Origin: JAJRXG01 sp038523965
GTDB taxonomy: Bacteria > Bacteroidota > Bacteroidia > Chitinophagales > Saprospiraceae
DNA: 64,000 nt
Direction of reading: 5' to 3'
Assembly (NCBI GenBank): GCA_038523965.1
Contig: JBCBIX010000004.1
Span: 1 to 64,000, forward strand
Shown: positions 24,748-32,386 of the stretch, piece by piece
Numbering within the stretch: the stretch's first letter is position 1
How the letters are laid out: each line of letters begins with the position of its first letter
Position numbers and translations under genes: made by a program
Notes under the pieces: model-generated
What the model was told of the DNA's origin: nothing
Database searches by the model: none
Seen by the model: the letters and a program-made list of their open reading frames with translations, nothing else

Positions 24748-24951
24748 GGGATGGGTAAAATGGTCTGAATGCGCTCCTTACTTCTGTGCCAGGATTTTAA
24801 CAGCAAATACTACGTCAGGCATTTTATGCGGGGTAAAAGCTTTATCAATTCAGAGACCCTAACGCCCGCATAGGACATTGACAGGTGAATCATACTGTCT
24901 ACAAAGATGGTTATGCGTGTTCCAAGCTGCAAACTAAGCGATTCCATGTAT

Positions 24952-24972
24952 TTATGCAACATGGTTGCATAA
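24952..24972. promoter_or_regulatory. Perfect 21-bp dyad, candidate Zur/Fur-family operator
   Basis: TTATGCAAC, a 3-base ATG centre, then its exact reverse complement GTTGCATAA. The core TGCAAC-n3-GTTGCA resembles the operator form of Fur-family zinc regulators as I recall it for Bacteroidota. It lies between the MerC-type gene (minus strand, start at 24747) and a decayed plus-strand frame that starts at 24979, so it could have controlled both. The rest of 24748-25199 holds no convincing gene. Confidence 0.55.
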
Positions 24973-24978
24973 TAAGAA

Positions 24979-25250
24979 ATGAAGGATAAAATATTGGTGG
25001 CAGTGGTACCCGCCATTTCTCAATATCGACTAAGGGTTAGAGCGTTTTCTCGAATGCCCCAAGGATCGTTACCAGAACATCACAGCACTTTTATAGGAGG
25101 CGAGCGCTTCGATCTATGTGCTACTGAACTAAATATCAGGGCGAGGACTGGACTGTCATTGGACACGAAGAACTTAGCAAAATTCTGGGTGGTGACTTGC
25201 TAATTTTTAGTAAGCACAAATACTGCATCACAATCTCGATCCAAGGTGAG
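24979..25250 (+). pseudogene. Possible decayed gene after the dyad operator
   Basis: An ATG at 24979, 6 bases past the dyad, opens 74 codons (MKDKILVAVVPAISQYRL..., later STFIGGERFDLCATELN) that end at 25203. In the next frame, just where the first loses sense, the codons read GEDWTVIGHEELSKILGG and run on to a TGA near 25252, overlapping the end of the convergent lipoprotein gene. The two halves look more protein-like than chance and suggest one frameshifted gene, but I recognise no family, so this is tentative. Confidence 0.22.
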
Positions 25251-25718
25251 TGATGACCTTGACTCTAATCGTCCATCTATAAACTGATAGTAGCTGCTAC
25301 AGTCAAAGGAGGATCCAAAACAATAGCGGACCTCATTATCTCTAATCGTGTAGCTGATCGGAGCATCCTCCATCGACCCGTTGATTACCGACCAGCGAAA
25401 AACACCCGTACCATCTGAGTTGAATCTTACGTTGATGCATCTCTCAGCATTACCAAGGATATCAGTTGGTCGAGCACAACCTGTGGCATCAGCGATATAC
25501 TCATCTGGTGAACTTGGGCCGTAAAGAAGTTTACAGTCGCCGCCTTCGACTCGGATTTCCTCCAATTGCCAAAGCCCTATCAACTGTTCCGTAAGTGATT
25601 GACCAACGTCATCACTGTCATCAGTACAAGAAACAAGAGTCAACAGGGATAGAATAATGGTGGCAGTTAATCTCACGGAAGATTTTTTATAAATGCGACC
25701 AAAGTAATGGCTGTGCAT
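25200..25718 (-). CDS. Lipocalin-like hypothetical lipoprotein
   Basis: A 172-residue protein with an N-terminal lipoprotein signal (LTATIILSLLTLVSC, Cys31). After an acidic linker (TDDSDDVG) comes LTEQLIGLWQLEEIRVEGG, the opening strand seen in small Bacteroidota lipocalin-like lipoproteins, followed by INVRFNSDGTGVFRWSV and ISYTIRDNEVRYCFG, consistent with an eight-stranded barrel. It has six Cys after the lipid Cys, likely disulphides. No ligand is known. It is followed on the minus strand by the MerC region and preceded, on the same strand, by the tRNA terminator. Confidence 0.78.
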   Translation of the reverse strand: MHSHYFGRIYKKSSVRLTATIILSLLTLVSCTDDSDDVGQSLTEQLIGLWQLEEIRVEGGDCKLLYGPSSPDEYIADATGCARPTDILGNAERCINVRFNSDGTGVFRWSVINGSMEDAPISYTIRDNEVRYCFGSSFDCSSYYQFIDGRLESRSSLTLDRDCDAVFVLTKN

Positions 25719-25915
25719 GATGCATAAGCCGTGTTTGGGTAGATCGACCTGAGAAACCCAAGAAATAGGGACACCGGATGTGCATCGTTAACGGAGTGGG
25801 CTGTTGTAGTGGAACTGTCCGAAAGGGTGAAAGTAAGAGCCTGTCGTGACCCCCAACTGCAGGCTTGGAAGAGTAAATCTCAAAGGGACAACGTCTAAAC
25901 TCATGCATATACCAG

Positions 25916-25951
25916 AAAAAAAGGATCCTAAATCATCGACTTAGAATCCTT
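25916..25951 (-). terminator. Terminator of the tRNA-Met gene
   Basis: Minus strand: AAGGATTCTAA (25951-25941) pairs with TTAGGATCCTT (25931-25921), one G-U pair, then seven Ts. It lies 8 bases past the tRNA 3' end and closes a single-gene tRNA transcript. The following 200 bases (25719-25915) hold nothing I recognise. Confidence 0.8.
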
Positions 25952-25958
25952 TCCAAAG

Positions 25959-26032
25959 TAGCGTGAGGCAGGCTTGAACTGCCGACCTCAGGATTATGAA
26001 TCCTGCGCTCTAACCAGCTGAGCTACCACGCC
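25959..26032 (-). tRNA. tRNA-Met (anticodon CAT)
   Basis: The minus strand folds as a full cloverleaf: acceptor GGCGTGG/TCACGCT (G-U pairs at both ends), D arm GCTC-AGCTGGTTA-GAGC, anticodon arm CAGGATT-CAT-AATCCTG, variable AGGTC, T arm GGCAG-TTCAAGC-CTGCC, discriminator A. The CCA end is not encoded. The anticodon CAT fits elongator tRNA-Met; an initiator is less likely because the acceptor ends in a G-U pair rather than the initiator-type mismatch and the anticodon stem lacks the three G-C pairs. A lysidine-modified tRNA-Ile cannot be fully excluded. Confidence 0.95.
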
Positions 26033-26048
26033 ATCGTCTCAAGCGCCG

Positions 26049-26079
26049 CAAATATAGGATACTGATAGAGCCGAGGCAA
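26049..26079 (-). promoter_or_regulatory. Promoter of tRNA-Met
   Basis: Minus strand: TTG (26079-26077), 20 bases, then TATATTTG (26056-26049), an exact Bacteroidota -33/-7 pair, ending 16 bases before the tRNA 5' end. Confidence 0.7.
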
Positions 26080-26176
26080 TCTTCATAGTGGAATCGTCGT
26101 GTAACACTTGAAAGTTGGAGGTCAGCAAGCAGTTCAGCCGGGATCACCCCATTTTTGAGCTTTCAAAGAGAGGAAT

Positions 26177-27184
26177 ATGAATTCGATTCTTCAGAGCTAT
26201 CGCGACTACGGAGGATATCTATGGTATGAAATCACTCATCCGAGTTGGCAGAACTACTTCTACTGGCTGATAGTCGTTTCTCTTGTTTTTTTGGTTTTAG
26301 AGGTTTTGATTCCATGGAGGCGTAGCCAGAAGGTGCTTCGCCAGCATTTTTGGCTGGACGGGTTCTACATGTTCTTTAACTTCTTTTTGTTCTCGTTGAT
26401 CGTCTATCATGCGGCATCAAGTATTGTGGTGGATTGGTTTAACGATGCCATTAAGGCCATCTCAGGTGGTTGGGATATGCAGGCCAGTAATCCAATGCAA
26501 AGATGGCCGCTGTGGGCTGTTTTGTTGACAGGGTTTGTTATCCGAGACTTTGTTCAGTGGTGGACGCATCGTCTTTTACATCGAGTACCGCGATTATGGG
26601 AGTTTCATAAGGTGCATCATTCGGTGCAGGAGATGGGCTTTGCGGCGCACCTTCGTTATCACTGGATGGAGACGGTGGTTTATCGCACGATCGAGTACAT
26701 TCCATTAGCCCTTCTTGGGATTGGCCTTTATGACTTTTTTGTGATTCACCTTTTCACCCTTTCATGGGGGCACTATAATCATGCGAATATCTCCATCGAC
26801 CACAGGATTACGGGTGGTATTGTTGGGCTATTATTGGGTGTAATCTTTGCTTTTAGTCTCTTAGATGTAACCATTTTTGATGGTGCTCCTGTAATGGCTC
26901 AAGTAGGTATTTTGATAGGATTTTGTCTCGGCGGTATCATTCTCCTCGGACCGATCATGAAGTATGTTTTCAATAGTCCAGAGATGCACATCTGGCATCA
27001 TGCTAAGGATCTCCCAGATGAGCGACGCTATGGAGTCAACTTTGGACTGACCTTGGCGATATGGGACTATTTGTTCAACAAGGCATATGTCCCACGGGAC
27101 GGCAAGTCCATAGCATTGGGATTTGATGAAGTAGAGTCATTTCCACAAACGTTCCAAGGTCAGATCAAGCATGGGATCCTATAG
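26177..27184 (+). CDS. Fatty acid hydroxylase / sterol desaturase family protein
   Basis: A 335-residue membrane di-iron oxygenase with about six helices. The His clusters that bind iron are present: HRLLH (in WWTHRLLHRVP), HKVHH (FHKVHHSVQEM), HYNH, and HIWHH (PEMHIWHHAK). The family hydroxylates or desaturates lipids such as sphingolipids, carotenoids or sterols; the substrate cannot be assigned. In Bacteroidota, lipid hydroxylation of sphingolipid-type sulfonolipids is one option. The rhodanese gene begins 14 bases before its stop, so they are coupled in an operon that continues to 29900. Confidence 0.93.
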   Translation: MNSILQSYRDYGGYLWYEITHPSWQNYFYWLIVVSLVFLVLEVLIPWRRSQKVLRQHFWLDGFYMFFNFFLFSLIVYHAASSIVVDWFNDAIKAISGGWDMQASNPMQRWPLWAVLLTGFVIRDFVQWWTHRLLHRVPRLWEFHKVHHSVQEMGFAAHLRYHWMETVVYRTIEYIPLALLGIGLYDFFVIHLFTLSWGHYNHANISIDHRITGGIVGLLLGVIFAFSLLDVTIFDGAPVMAQVGILIGFCLGGIILLGPIMKYVFNSPEMHIWHHAKDLPDERRYGVNFGLTLAIWDYLFNKAYVPRDGKSIALGFDEVESFPQTFQGQIKHGIL

Positions 27185-27692
27185 CGTGCGCCTAACGATT
27201 CTGTATGTCGTATTGAGTTTCGGTGTTACAGCGCAGTCGACCTTACCTACACCCATCCAGAGTAAACCCTATGCAGCTATGCTTTCGACACTTCTGAATC
27301 GTGATGTAGATGAAATTAGCGTAACAGAATTGTACGAATTAAAGGAGCGTCCAGTCCTGTTGGACGCCCGCGAACATGAAGAATATTCAGTAAGTCATCT
27401 TCCGGGGGCTCGGTATGTGGGTTATGATGACTTTGATCTCGAGACCATCGCCGACCTTGAGTATGACACACGGATTGTAGTCTATTGTTCGGTGGGATAT
27501 CGAAGCGAAAAGATCACACAGCGGCTGCGAGAGAATGGGTATCGGCACGTGTCTAATCTGTATGGCGGTTTATTCGAATGGATGAATCGTGGATACGCCG
27601 TGGTAGACTCAGAAGGGAAAACGACGGATCGTGTACATGCGTTTGATCGTATCTGGGGTATCTGGTTGAAGCGTGGGCAGAAGGTGTATTAG
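27171..27692 (+). CDS. Secreted rhodanese-like domain protein
   Basis: A 173-residue protein with a Sec signal peptide (LTILYVVLSFGVTAQ) and a single rhodanese domain. The active-site loop VVYCSVGYRSE contains the catalytic Cys followed by a six-residue loop ending in Arg, typical of sulfurtransferases that act on sulphur. LLDAREHEEYSVSHLPGARYV is the family start motif. A periplasmic sulfurtransferase may detoxify or relay sulphur. Its ATG overlaps the hydroxylase gene by 14 bases. The downstream TauE/SafE permease, a family that exports sulphite or sulphoacetate, makes a sulphur link plausible but not shown. Confidence 0.92.
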   Translation: MGSYSVRLTILYVVLSFGVTAQSTLPTPIQSKPYAAMLSTLLNRDVDEISVTELYELKERPVLLDAREHEEYSVSHLPGARYVGYDDFDLETIADLEYDTRIVVYCSVGYRSEKITQRLRENGYRHVSNLYGGLFEWMNRGYAVVDSEGKTTDRVHAFDRIWGIWLKRGQKVY

Positions 27693-27719
27693 CGAACTTG
27701 GCCTACTATCTTCGTCAGT

Positions 27720-28436
27720 ATGAAAGGTACAGTACTTGCTCTCGCGTTCTTCGCCTCCGTCGGTTTATTGCCTGCACAGTCATTCATATTTGGTCCGAAG
27801 TTGGGCCCGACACTTGGCGTACAGACATGGAATGGTATCGATCGTCAACCACTGGTGGCTTATCACGCGGCACTCTACTTAGAATCATATAATCCAGATC
27901 GTAATGGTTCCTTTTTTGGCCAATTGGGATATCACCTTCGTGGCAGTTCTCAGAATGTGACCTTTTTTAATGTAGGGGGCAACCCAACAGGGCGTAGTCG
28001 ACCAACTTTTGAATTTAGAAATGTTGCGGCTACAATCGGTGCGAAGAGAAGGATAGACACATTTGGTGATAGTAAGCCTTATTATAGTTTTGCTATGCGC
28101 GTCGAGTACACCTTAGGGACGAACCTGGACCAATACAATAATGCACAGTTTGCCACCTATTTTCCAGTTGACCCTTTTGTAAACAAGTTTAACTATGGCG
28201 CTACAGTGGCCTTCGGTTACGAATTCCCGTTCTCGGAGTTGGTCGGAGGATTTGTAGAGGCGAACATTAGTCCTGACCTGTCCAGACAGTATGAACAGCC
28301 GACGATTCCTAATGTCTTAGACCCCTTCACAGGTAACAGCATCTCACTGCGCGAGCAGACGATTCGAAATATCACCTTCGAGGTCTCAGTGGGGTTACGG
28401 TTTCTACGTAAGGTGATCTACTTAGAAGACTATTAG
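27720..28436 (+). CDS. PorT-like outer-membrane beta-barrel, hypothetical
   Basis: The 238-residue product has a Sec signal (MKGTVLALAFFASVGLLPAQ) and then repeated amphipathic strands (FIFGPKLGPTLGVQTWNG, FFGQLGYHLRG, YSFAMRVEYTLG, NITFEVSVGLRFLRKVIY), the pattern of an outer-membrane barrel of the OMP_b-brl_2 type. It resembles PorT-type proteins in size and start, but a specific assignment is not safe. It lies 27 bases after the rhodanese gene and 4 bases before the epimerase gene, so it is within the same transcript. Confidence 0.78.
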   Translation: MKGTVLALAFFASVGLLPAQSFIFGPKLGPTLGVQTWNGIDRQPLVAYHAALYLESYNPDRNGSFFGQLGYHLRGSSQNVTFFNVGGNPTGRSRPTFEFRNVAATIGAKRRIDTFGDSKPYYSFAMRVEYTLGTNLDQYNNAQFATYFPVDPFVNKFNYGATVAFGYEFPFSELVGGFVEANISPDLSRQYEQPTIPNVLDPFTGNSISLREQTIRNITFEVSVGLRFLRKVIYLEDY

Positions 28437-28440
28437 TACT

Positions 28441-28842
28441 ATGCAAAAGATCGAACATATAGGTATTGCAGTAGAGGACTTAGAACATTCTAATTCGCTA
28501 TTTGAAAGACTTTTAGGTGAAGCCCCATATAAACAAGAAGAGGTCGCTGCTGAAGGAGTTGTAACTTCTTTTTTTAGAAATGGACCGAATAAGATAGAGT
28601 TAGTAGCTTCTAAGAGTCCAAATGGACCCATAGCCCGTCACCTTGAGAAGCGCGGAGAAGGGATCCATCATATCGCCTTCAGTGTAGCTGATATCCGAGC
28701 CGAAATGAATCGGTTACGAGAGCAGGGTTTTCAACTATTGAGTGACCAACCCAAGGAGGGTGCGGACAACAAACTCGTGTGTTTCGTACATCCAAAGTCT
28801 GCCAATGGAGTCCTCATTGAGCTTTGTCAGGAGATGCCCTAA
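28441..28842 (+). CDS. mce: Methylmalonyl-CoA epimerase
   Basis: A 133-residue VOC-fold enzyme interconverting (R)- and (S)-methylmalonyl-CoA in propionate metabolism. Conserved features are MQKIEHIGIAVEDLEHS with the first metal His, NKIELVAS with Glu-type metal ligand, GEGIHHIAFSV with the second His, and the ending NGVLIELCQE with the Glu ligand. Length is right. The methylmalonyl-CoA mutase genes are not in this window. Its TAA stop overlaps the ATG of the permease gene by one base (TAATG), showing translational coupling. Confidence 0.95.
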   Translation: MQKIEHIGIAVEDLEHSNSLFERLLGEAPYKQEEVAAEGVVTSFFRNGPNKIELVASKSPNGPIARHLEKRGEGIHHIAFSVADIRAEMNRLREQGFQLLSDQPKEGADNKLVCFVHPKSANGVLIELCQEMP

Positions 28843-29603
28843 TGGATACCTGGGTTTTCGTAGTGGCTGTGGGTGGAGGTTTTTTCGCCGGTGTGATCAA
28901 TACGTTAGCAGGTAATGGCTCAGCGATAACCCTCACCATTCTTACAGAACTTCTTGGATTACCGCCCAATGTTGCTAACGGGACGAACAGGATAGGCGTC
29001 CTGTTACAGAGTGTTTCCTCTGGAGTTGGTTTCATACAGTCGGGGCGCATTGATCTTCAGAGATCTCGATGGCCATTGCTTGCGGCTGTAGTAGGAGCTA
29101 TAGCAGGGGTATGGTTAGCGGTATCAGTATCTCATGATCAATTTAGGTTAGTGTTTAAGTATATGCTCATAGTGATGCTGGGCGTTGTACTGATTAATCC
29201 TAAGCGTTGGCTGCGGAAACACACGGATCCTGGTCCTTTGAATTTGTGGATTGCGATTCCTTCATTTTTTGCTCTTGGCTTCTACGGTGGATTTATCCAG
29301 ATGGGGATGGGCGTCTTTTTTTTGGTTGTATGTGTGGTGATCCTCAAGTACAATATCATCGATGCCAATGCTCTCAAGACAGTTGTCATCGCGATGTATT
29401 CACTTCTCGTTGTTGGTATTTTTCACTACCACGATCTGATCGATTGGCGCTGTGGTCTCATTGTCGCCTCGGGGCAAGCTGTTGGAGGATATTTAACAGC
29501 AACTTTTGCAAGTAGATTCCAGGGTATTGAGATCTGGGCTTACCGACTCTTGGTCTTAGTAATTGGATTGGCAATACTAAAGGCATTTGGTGTGTTTGGA
29601 TGA
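28842..29603 (+). CDS. TauE/SafE family sulphite exporter-type permease
   Basis: A 253-residue inner-membrane protein with about eight helices. The hallmark first repeat is AGVINTLAGNGSAITLTILT followed by PNVANGTNRIGVLLQSVSS, and the second half repeats it with GGFIQMGMGVFFLVVCVVIL. TauE/SafE proteins export sulphite, sulphoacetate or other organic anions. The TTG at 28824 is an alternative start but the ATG at 28842, overlapping the epimerase stop, is better. Adjacent sulphur-related rhodanese is suggestive. Confidence 0.93.
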   Translation: MDTWVFVVAVGGGFFAGVINTLAGNGSAITLTILTELLGLPPNVANGTNRIGVLLQSVSSGVGFIQSGRIDLQRSRWPLLAAVVGAIAGVWLAVSVSHDQFRLVFKYMLIVMLGVVLINPKRWLRKHTDPGPLNLWIAIPSFFALGFYGGFIQMGMGVFFLVVCVVILKYNIIDANALKTVVIAMYSLLVVGIFHYHDLIDWRCGLIVASGQAVGGYLTATFASRFQGIEIWAYRLLVLVIGLAILKAFGVFG

Positions 29604-29672
29604 TTCCTCGACTGTTACCAAGCTGTTGTGTTGTACATTCATCTCATCCAACTAATCCTTCACACACTACTG

Positions 29673-29900
29673 ATGAAAGAGTACAAAGTCGAAACCCGAG
29701 CATACTATTCTAAGCTAACCACAAATAGAAATCATATTGTCGAGAGTTCTCAGATGGAGATCCAAGACATCATCGACAGCAGTGTCTCGGATGGCTGGCA
29801 GTTGGCGTCAACGGATGCAGCAGCATTTGGAGCGGCTATGTATGTCTATCTGTATTTTGAAAGAGAAGTAGATGCTTCGTTGCGAGCTCCTTTCGGCTAA
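29673..29900 (+). CDS. Small DUF4177-like protein (75 residues)
   Basis: Starting at ATG 29673 (MKEYKVETRAYYSKLTTNRN) the protein resembles short DUF4177 proteins: a beta strand YKVETRAY, then a helix EIQDIIDSSVSDGWQLAST with the GW motif, then a final strand AAMYVYLYFERE. Such proteins are about 60-75 residues and of unknown role. An in-frame start 45 bases upstream would add a hydrophobic lead that does not fit. It is the last gene of the plus-strand group; a pair of 11-bp direct repeats (TTAGAGGTCTT at 29907 and 29953) follows. Confidence 0.65.
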   Translation: MKEYKVETRAYYSKLTTNRNHIVESSQMEIQDIIDSSVSDGWQLASTDAAAFGAAMYVYLYFEREVDASLRAPFG

Positions 29901-30031
29901 AATCTTTAGAGGTCTTATCGTACAGCAATGCGAATGCTGGCGATTGTAAACGTTAGAGGTCTTGGGCCCTGGGAGTGCTCACTTGAATCAAGTTAACCTC
30001 GCAAGGACCAAGACACTTGTCATCAGTTGTC

Positions 30032-30835
30032 CTACCTCACTAATCGCGATATATATCCTCCCTGGTAATTTGCCACATACATCGTATCAAGATGCATGAA
30101 TACTTCAGTTGGCTTCAGAAACCCTTGATCTAAGAGTTGTACAAAGGCTCCATTGTGATCGAAAACGATGACACGATCATTTTCAAAGTCTGTCAACACG
30201 ATCTGATCATCACTGACAAAAATACCTGTAGCTGCATTCATCTCTTGATCCGACCCAAATGTGAGCAAGTGCTCCCCATCGAGTGTAAAGACCTGTCCAC
30301 GATGATTATAAGCGTCAGCGACATATAATCTATCGCCGACGATCTGAACGTCTGTTGGATAGTCAAACATTCCATCAGCCTTACCCTTCTCAGGACCTCC
30401 AATGGTATTCCAATTTTGGTTCGGGTTACGTAGTAAGATGCGATGATTGTAAAAGTCGGCGATAGCGATGTAGCCTTTATAGACATCCACACCTGCTGGT
30501 GCATCCATATCATACTCGATGTTCAGACTGTGAGTGCTGTCACCGACTACAAAAACCTCATCCGAACCATACGATGGGACGATAGGTGATCCATCATCGA
30601 CGTCGATATGCATAGGTCTCTCGATACCAGTGACGGTTCGCTTGATAGCTCCTGACTTATCGATAAGACTCAATAAGTTGCGATCTCCATCTGACAACCA
30701 AATTCCCTCATCATCCACGTGCATTCCTATAGGAGATATATCATCAAGCATAATTGGGGTGATGGGATGCCATTCTGGTGAAGACTGACATCCGAGTAAT
30801 GTGATGCTTAGAAGAATTCCGATATATATCCTCAT
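30032..30835 (-). CDS. NHL-repeat (six-bladed propeller) lipoprotein
   Basis: A 267-residue lipoprotein (lipobox LLSITLLGC; Cys15) that folds as an NHL-type propeller: repeats such as GVDVYKGYIAIADFYNHRIL, VQIVGDRLYVADAYNHRGQV and TGIFVSDDQIVLTDFENDRV recur every ~45 residues. NHL proteins bind ligands or partners and have no fixed activity. I chose ATG 30835, whose codon overlaps the stop of the HMA gene upstream (ATGA), so the two are coupled. It is the last gene of the metal-associated operon from 32797; in that setting it may bind a metal-loaded partner, but this is only context. Confidence 0.88.
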   Translation of the reverse strand: MRIYIGILLSITLLGCQSSPEWHPITPIMLDDISPIGMHVDDEGIWLSDGDRNLLSLIDKSGAIKRTVTGIERPMHIDVDDGSPIVPSYGSDEVFVVGDSTHSLNIEYDMDAPAGVDVYKGYIAIADFYNHRILLRNPNQNWNTIGGPEKGKADGMFDYPTDVQIVGDRLYVADAYNHRGQVFTLDGEHLLTFGSDQEMNAATGIFVSDDQIVLTDFENDRVIVFDHNGAFVQLLDQGFLKPTEVFMHLDTMYVANYQGGYISRLVR

Positions 30836-31473
30836 GACTTTATGCGCTTGTAGTGACAACAGCTTGGTAGATTGTCGTAGGTAGAGTCCTCAGCTTTGTA
30901 TGCTTCCGTATCATGACCAGCTGTAGCAATGGCTTTGGCGACTACGTCTGGAGTGGTTAGGGTCTTATCATATCGTAGGTCCAGCAAGCCTGAGTCCTCG
31001 TCCCACTCGGCTTCGGCGACACCTTCTACACCGAATGCCGCTTTGCGAATTCTGGCATAGCACATGTTGCATTGGCCACCTACAGGTAGGACGGTTTTGA
31101 CCACATTTTCAGCGATGATCTTGTCCGAGGCCTCCACCTTAGAGCGATCTATTGTTCCATCTGCACGTGTGATAGTTGTTTCGATCGATGTGTATCCGGC
31201 CGCATCAACTTGTGCTTCGACTTCCATGGTAGATAGTGGATCATCAGCAGGATAGGAAAATGTAAAAATTCCAGTTTCTAAATCCAGACGCAGCTCTTTA
31301 AGACCTTTGAATTTTTTGAATTTCTTTTCTAATCCATATGCGCAGAATGGACAACCCAAGCCATCAACTCGGATTGAGTATTGGTCTCGGTCTGCATTCT
31401 TCTGGGCCGTACTTGGCGTAATCGCTGTGCAGCTAAGGATAGCAATGAGCGTTATTATAATTGACTTATTCAT
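30832..31473 (-). CDS. Secreted protein with two heavy-metal-associated (HMA) domains
   Basis: A 213-residue protein with Sec signal (MNKSIIITLIAILSCTAITP). The first HMA-like domain has DGLGCPFCAYGLEKKF (CxxC), the second has LPVGGQCNMCYARIRKAAFG (CxxC), each followed by the beta-alpha-beta pattern with conserved hydrophobic VEGVAEAEWDEDSG. The tail YDNLPSCCHYKR adds a Cys-Cys-His cluster, which I recall as a shared ending of Bacteroidota copper-binding HMA proteins. Copper(I) is the usual ligand for such domains, mercury and zinc being alternatives. It is transcribed between the barrel gene at 31518 and the NHL lipoprotein. Confidence 0.9.
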   Translation of the reverse strand: MNKSIIITLIAILSCTAITPSTAQKNADRDQYSIRVDGLGCPFCAYGLEKKFKKFKGLKELRLDLETGIFTFSYPADDPLSTMEVEAQVDAAGYTSIETTITRADGTIDRSKVEASDKIIAENVVKTVLPVGGQCNMCYARIRKAAFGVEGVAEAEWDEDSGLLDLRYDKTLTTPDVVAKAIATAGHDTEAYKAEDSTYDNLPSCCHYKRIKS

Positions 31474-31517
31474 AATCTTCGAATTTTTAGATGTTAGAAA
31501 TGTGACGTCGGCATTCT

Positions 31518-32291
31518 TTAAAAAATGAACCTCGCACCGACTAATAGATTTGAGTTAAGCGCATTGCGCTGCACTTGTTGATAGAGAGGAACTTGGACTG
31601 CTACTTCCCATGTCCATCGGCCCTTAGCATATTGGATTCCTTGGGCATAGAGCAGCTCACGTTCGTCGAGAGCTGGTCGTTCGTTATAGGCATACTCGAA
31701 GTAGAGATTCACCTGATTCACAGGGTAGAGTGGTTTGAGAAGTGGTAGGCCTGCACCAATTTTCACTCGGAATTCGTCAAAGTTGCCATTTGGTACCCAA
31801 TTGTATCCGATCTCCCCAGATAGACCATACTTGATGCTTTCTCGACCGACGACTATGGCATAGTAGCCTTGGTATTGACCTGAACTGATCATGGGTTCTG
31901 GAAAGGATTTACCTGTGGGAAGTAATTGATAGGTCTTTAGCACCATACGCAGGGTTTTTCCTTTGCCGTCTTTTCGATAGAATTGGTACTTACCCAGCAG
32001 CCCAATATCCCCAAGCCCAGAATCAAGGTCTCCACGATCACCCTCAGGTGAGGCGCTAACCCAAGGTAGGTGGACAGCCAATAAACTATTAGAAGATGGG
32101 AGATAGTGGAACATGAGCGGCGTCCTCAGATATTGGTACTCATCAGTACTCCGATACTCGGATAACGTTTTGATAACCACCGCATTAGAGCCCAGCATAA
32201 TGGGTTTATCGGCTGTTATAGGAGGTCCCTGTCCATATATCTCGATGATGTACGAGATGGTCAATAGGACCCCGTAAAGGATCTTTTTCAT
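31518..32291 (-). CDS. Beta-barrel transporter-like protein (MetA-pathway phenol degradation type)
   Basis: A 257-residue protein with signal peptide (MKKILYGVLLTISYIIEIYG, then QGPPITADKPI) and a barrel that fits the PF13557 type: NAVVIKTLSEY, LMFHYLPSSNSLLAVHLPWV, GLGDIGLLGKYQFYRKDG, LPTGKSFPEPM, ending NLLVGARFIF. Members are annotated as outer-membrane proteins of uncertain function; GLGDIGLLGKY-like motifs are typical. It sits in the metal operon after the HYC_CC_PP gene, a frequent pairing, so a role in metal export or uptake across the outer membrane is possible. Confidence 0.8.
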   Translation of the reverse strand: MKKILYGVLLTISYIIEIYGQGPPITADKPIMLGSNAVVIKTLSEYRSTDEYQYLRTPLMFHYLPSSNSLLAVHLPWVSASPEGDRGDLDSGLGDIGLLGKYQFYRKDGKGKTLRMVLKTYQLLPTGKSFPEPMISSGQYQGYYAIVVGRESIKYGLSGEIGYNWVPNGNFDEFRVKIGAGLPLLKPLYPVNQVNLYFEYAYNERPALDERELLYAQGIQYAKGRWTWEVAVQVPLYQQVQRNALNSNLLVGARFIF

Positions 32292-32386
32292 AAGAAAGTG
32301 AAACTAAGAATGATAAATAGTTGAATCGAGTCGATCGCTAATAAGGCGTCAACAGTCACATGAAACAGTGACAGCAAGACAACTAC

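Noticed and set aside
29901..30031. Inverted repeat GTCTTGG...CCAAGAC and 11-bp direct repeats after the DUF4177-like gene
   Set aside because: Short stems, wide loop and no T-run; too weak to call a terminator or RNA.
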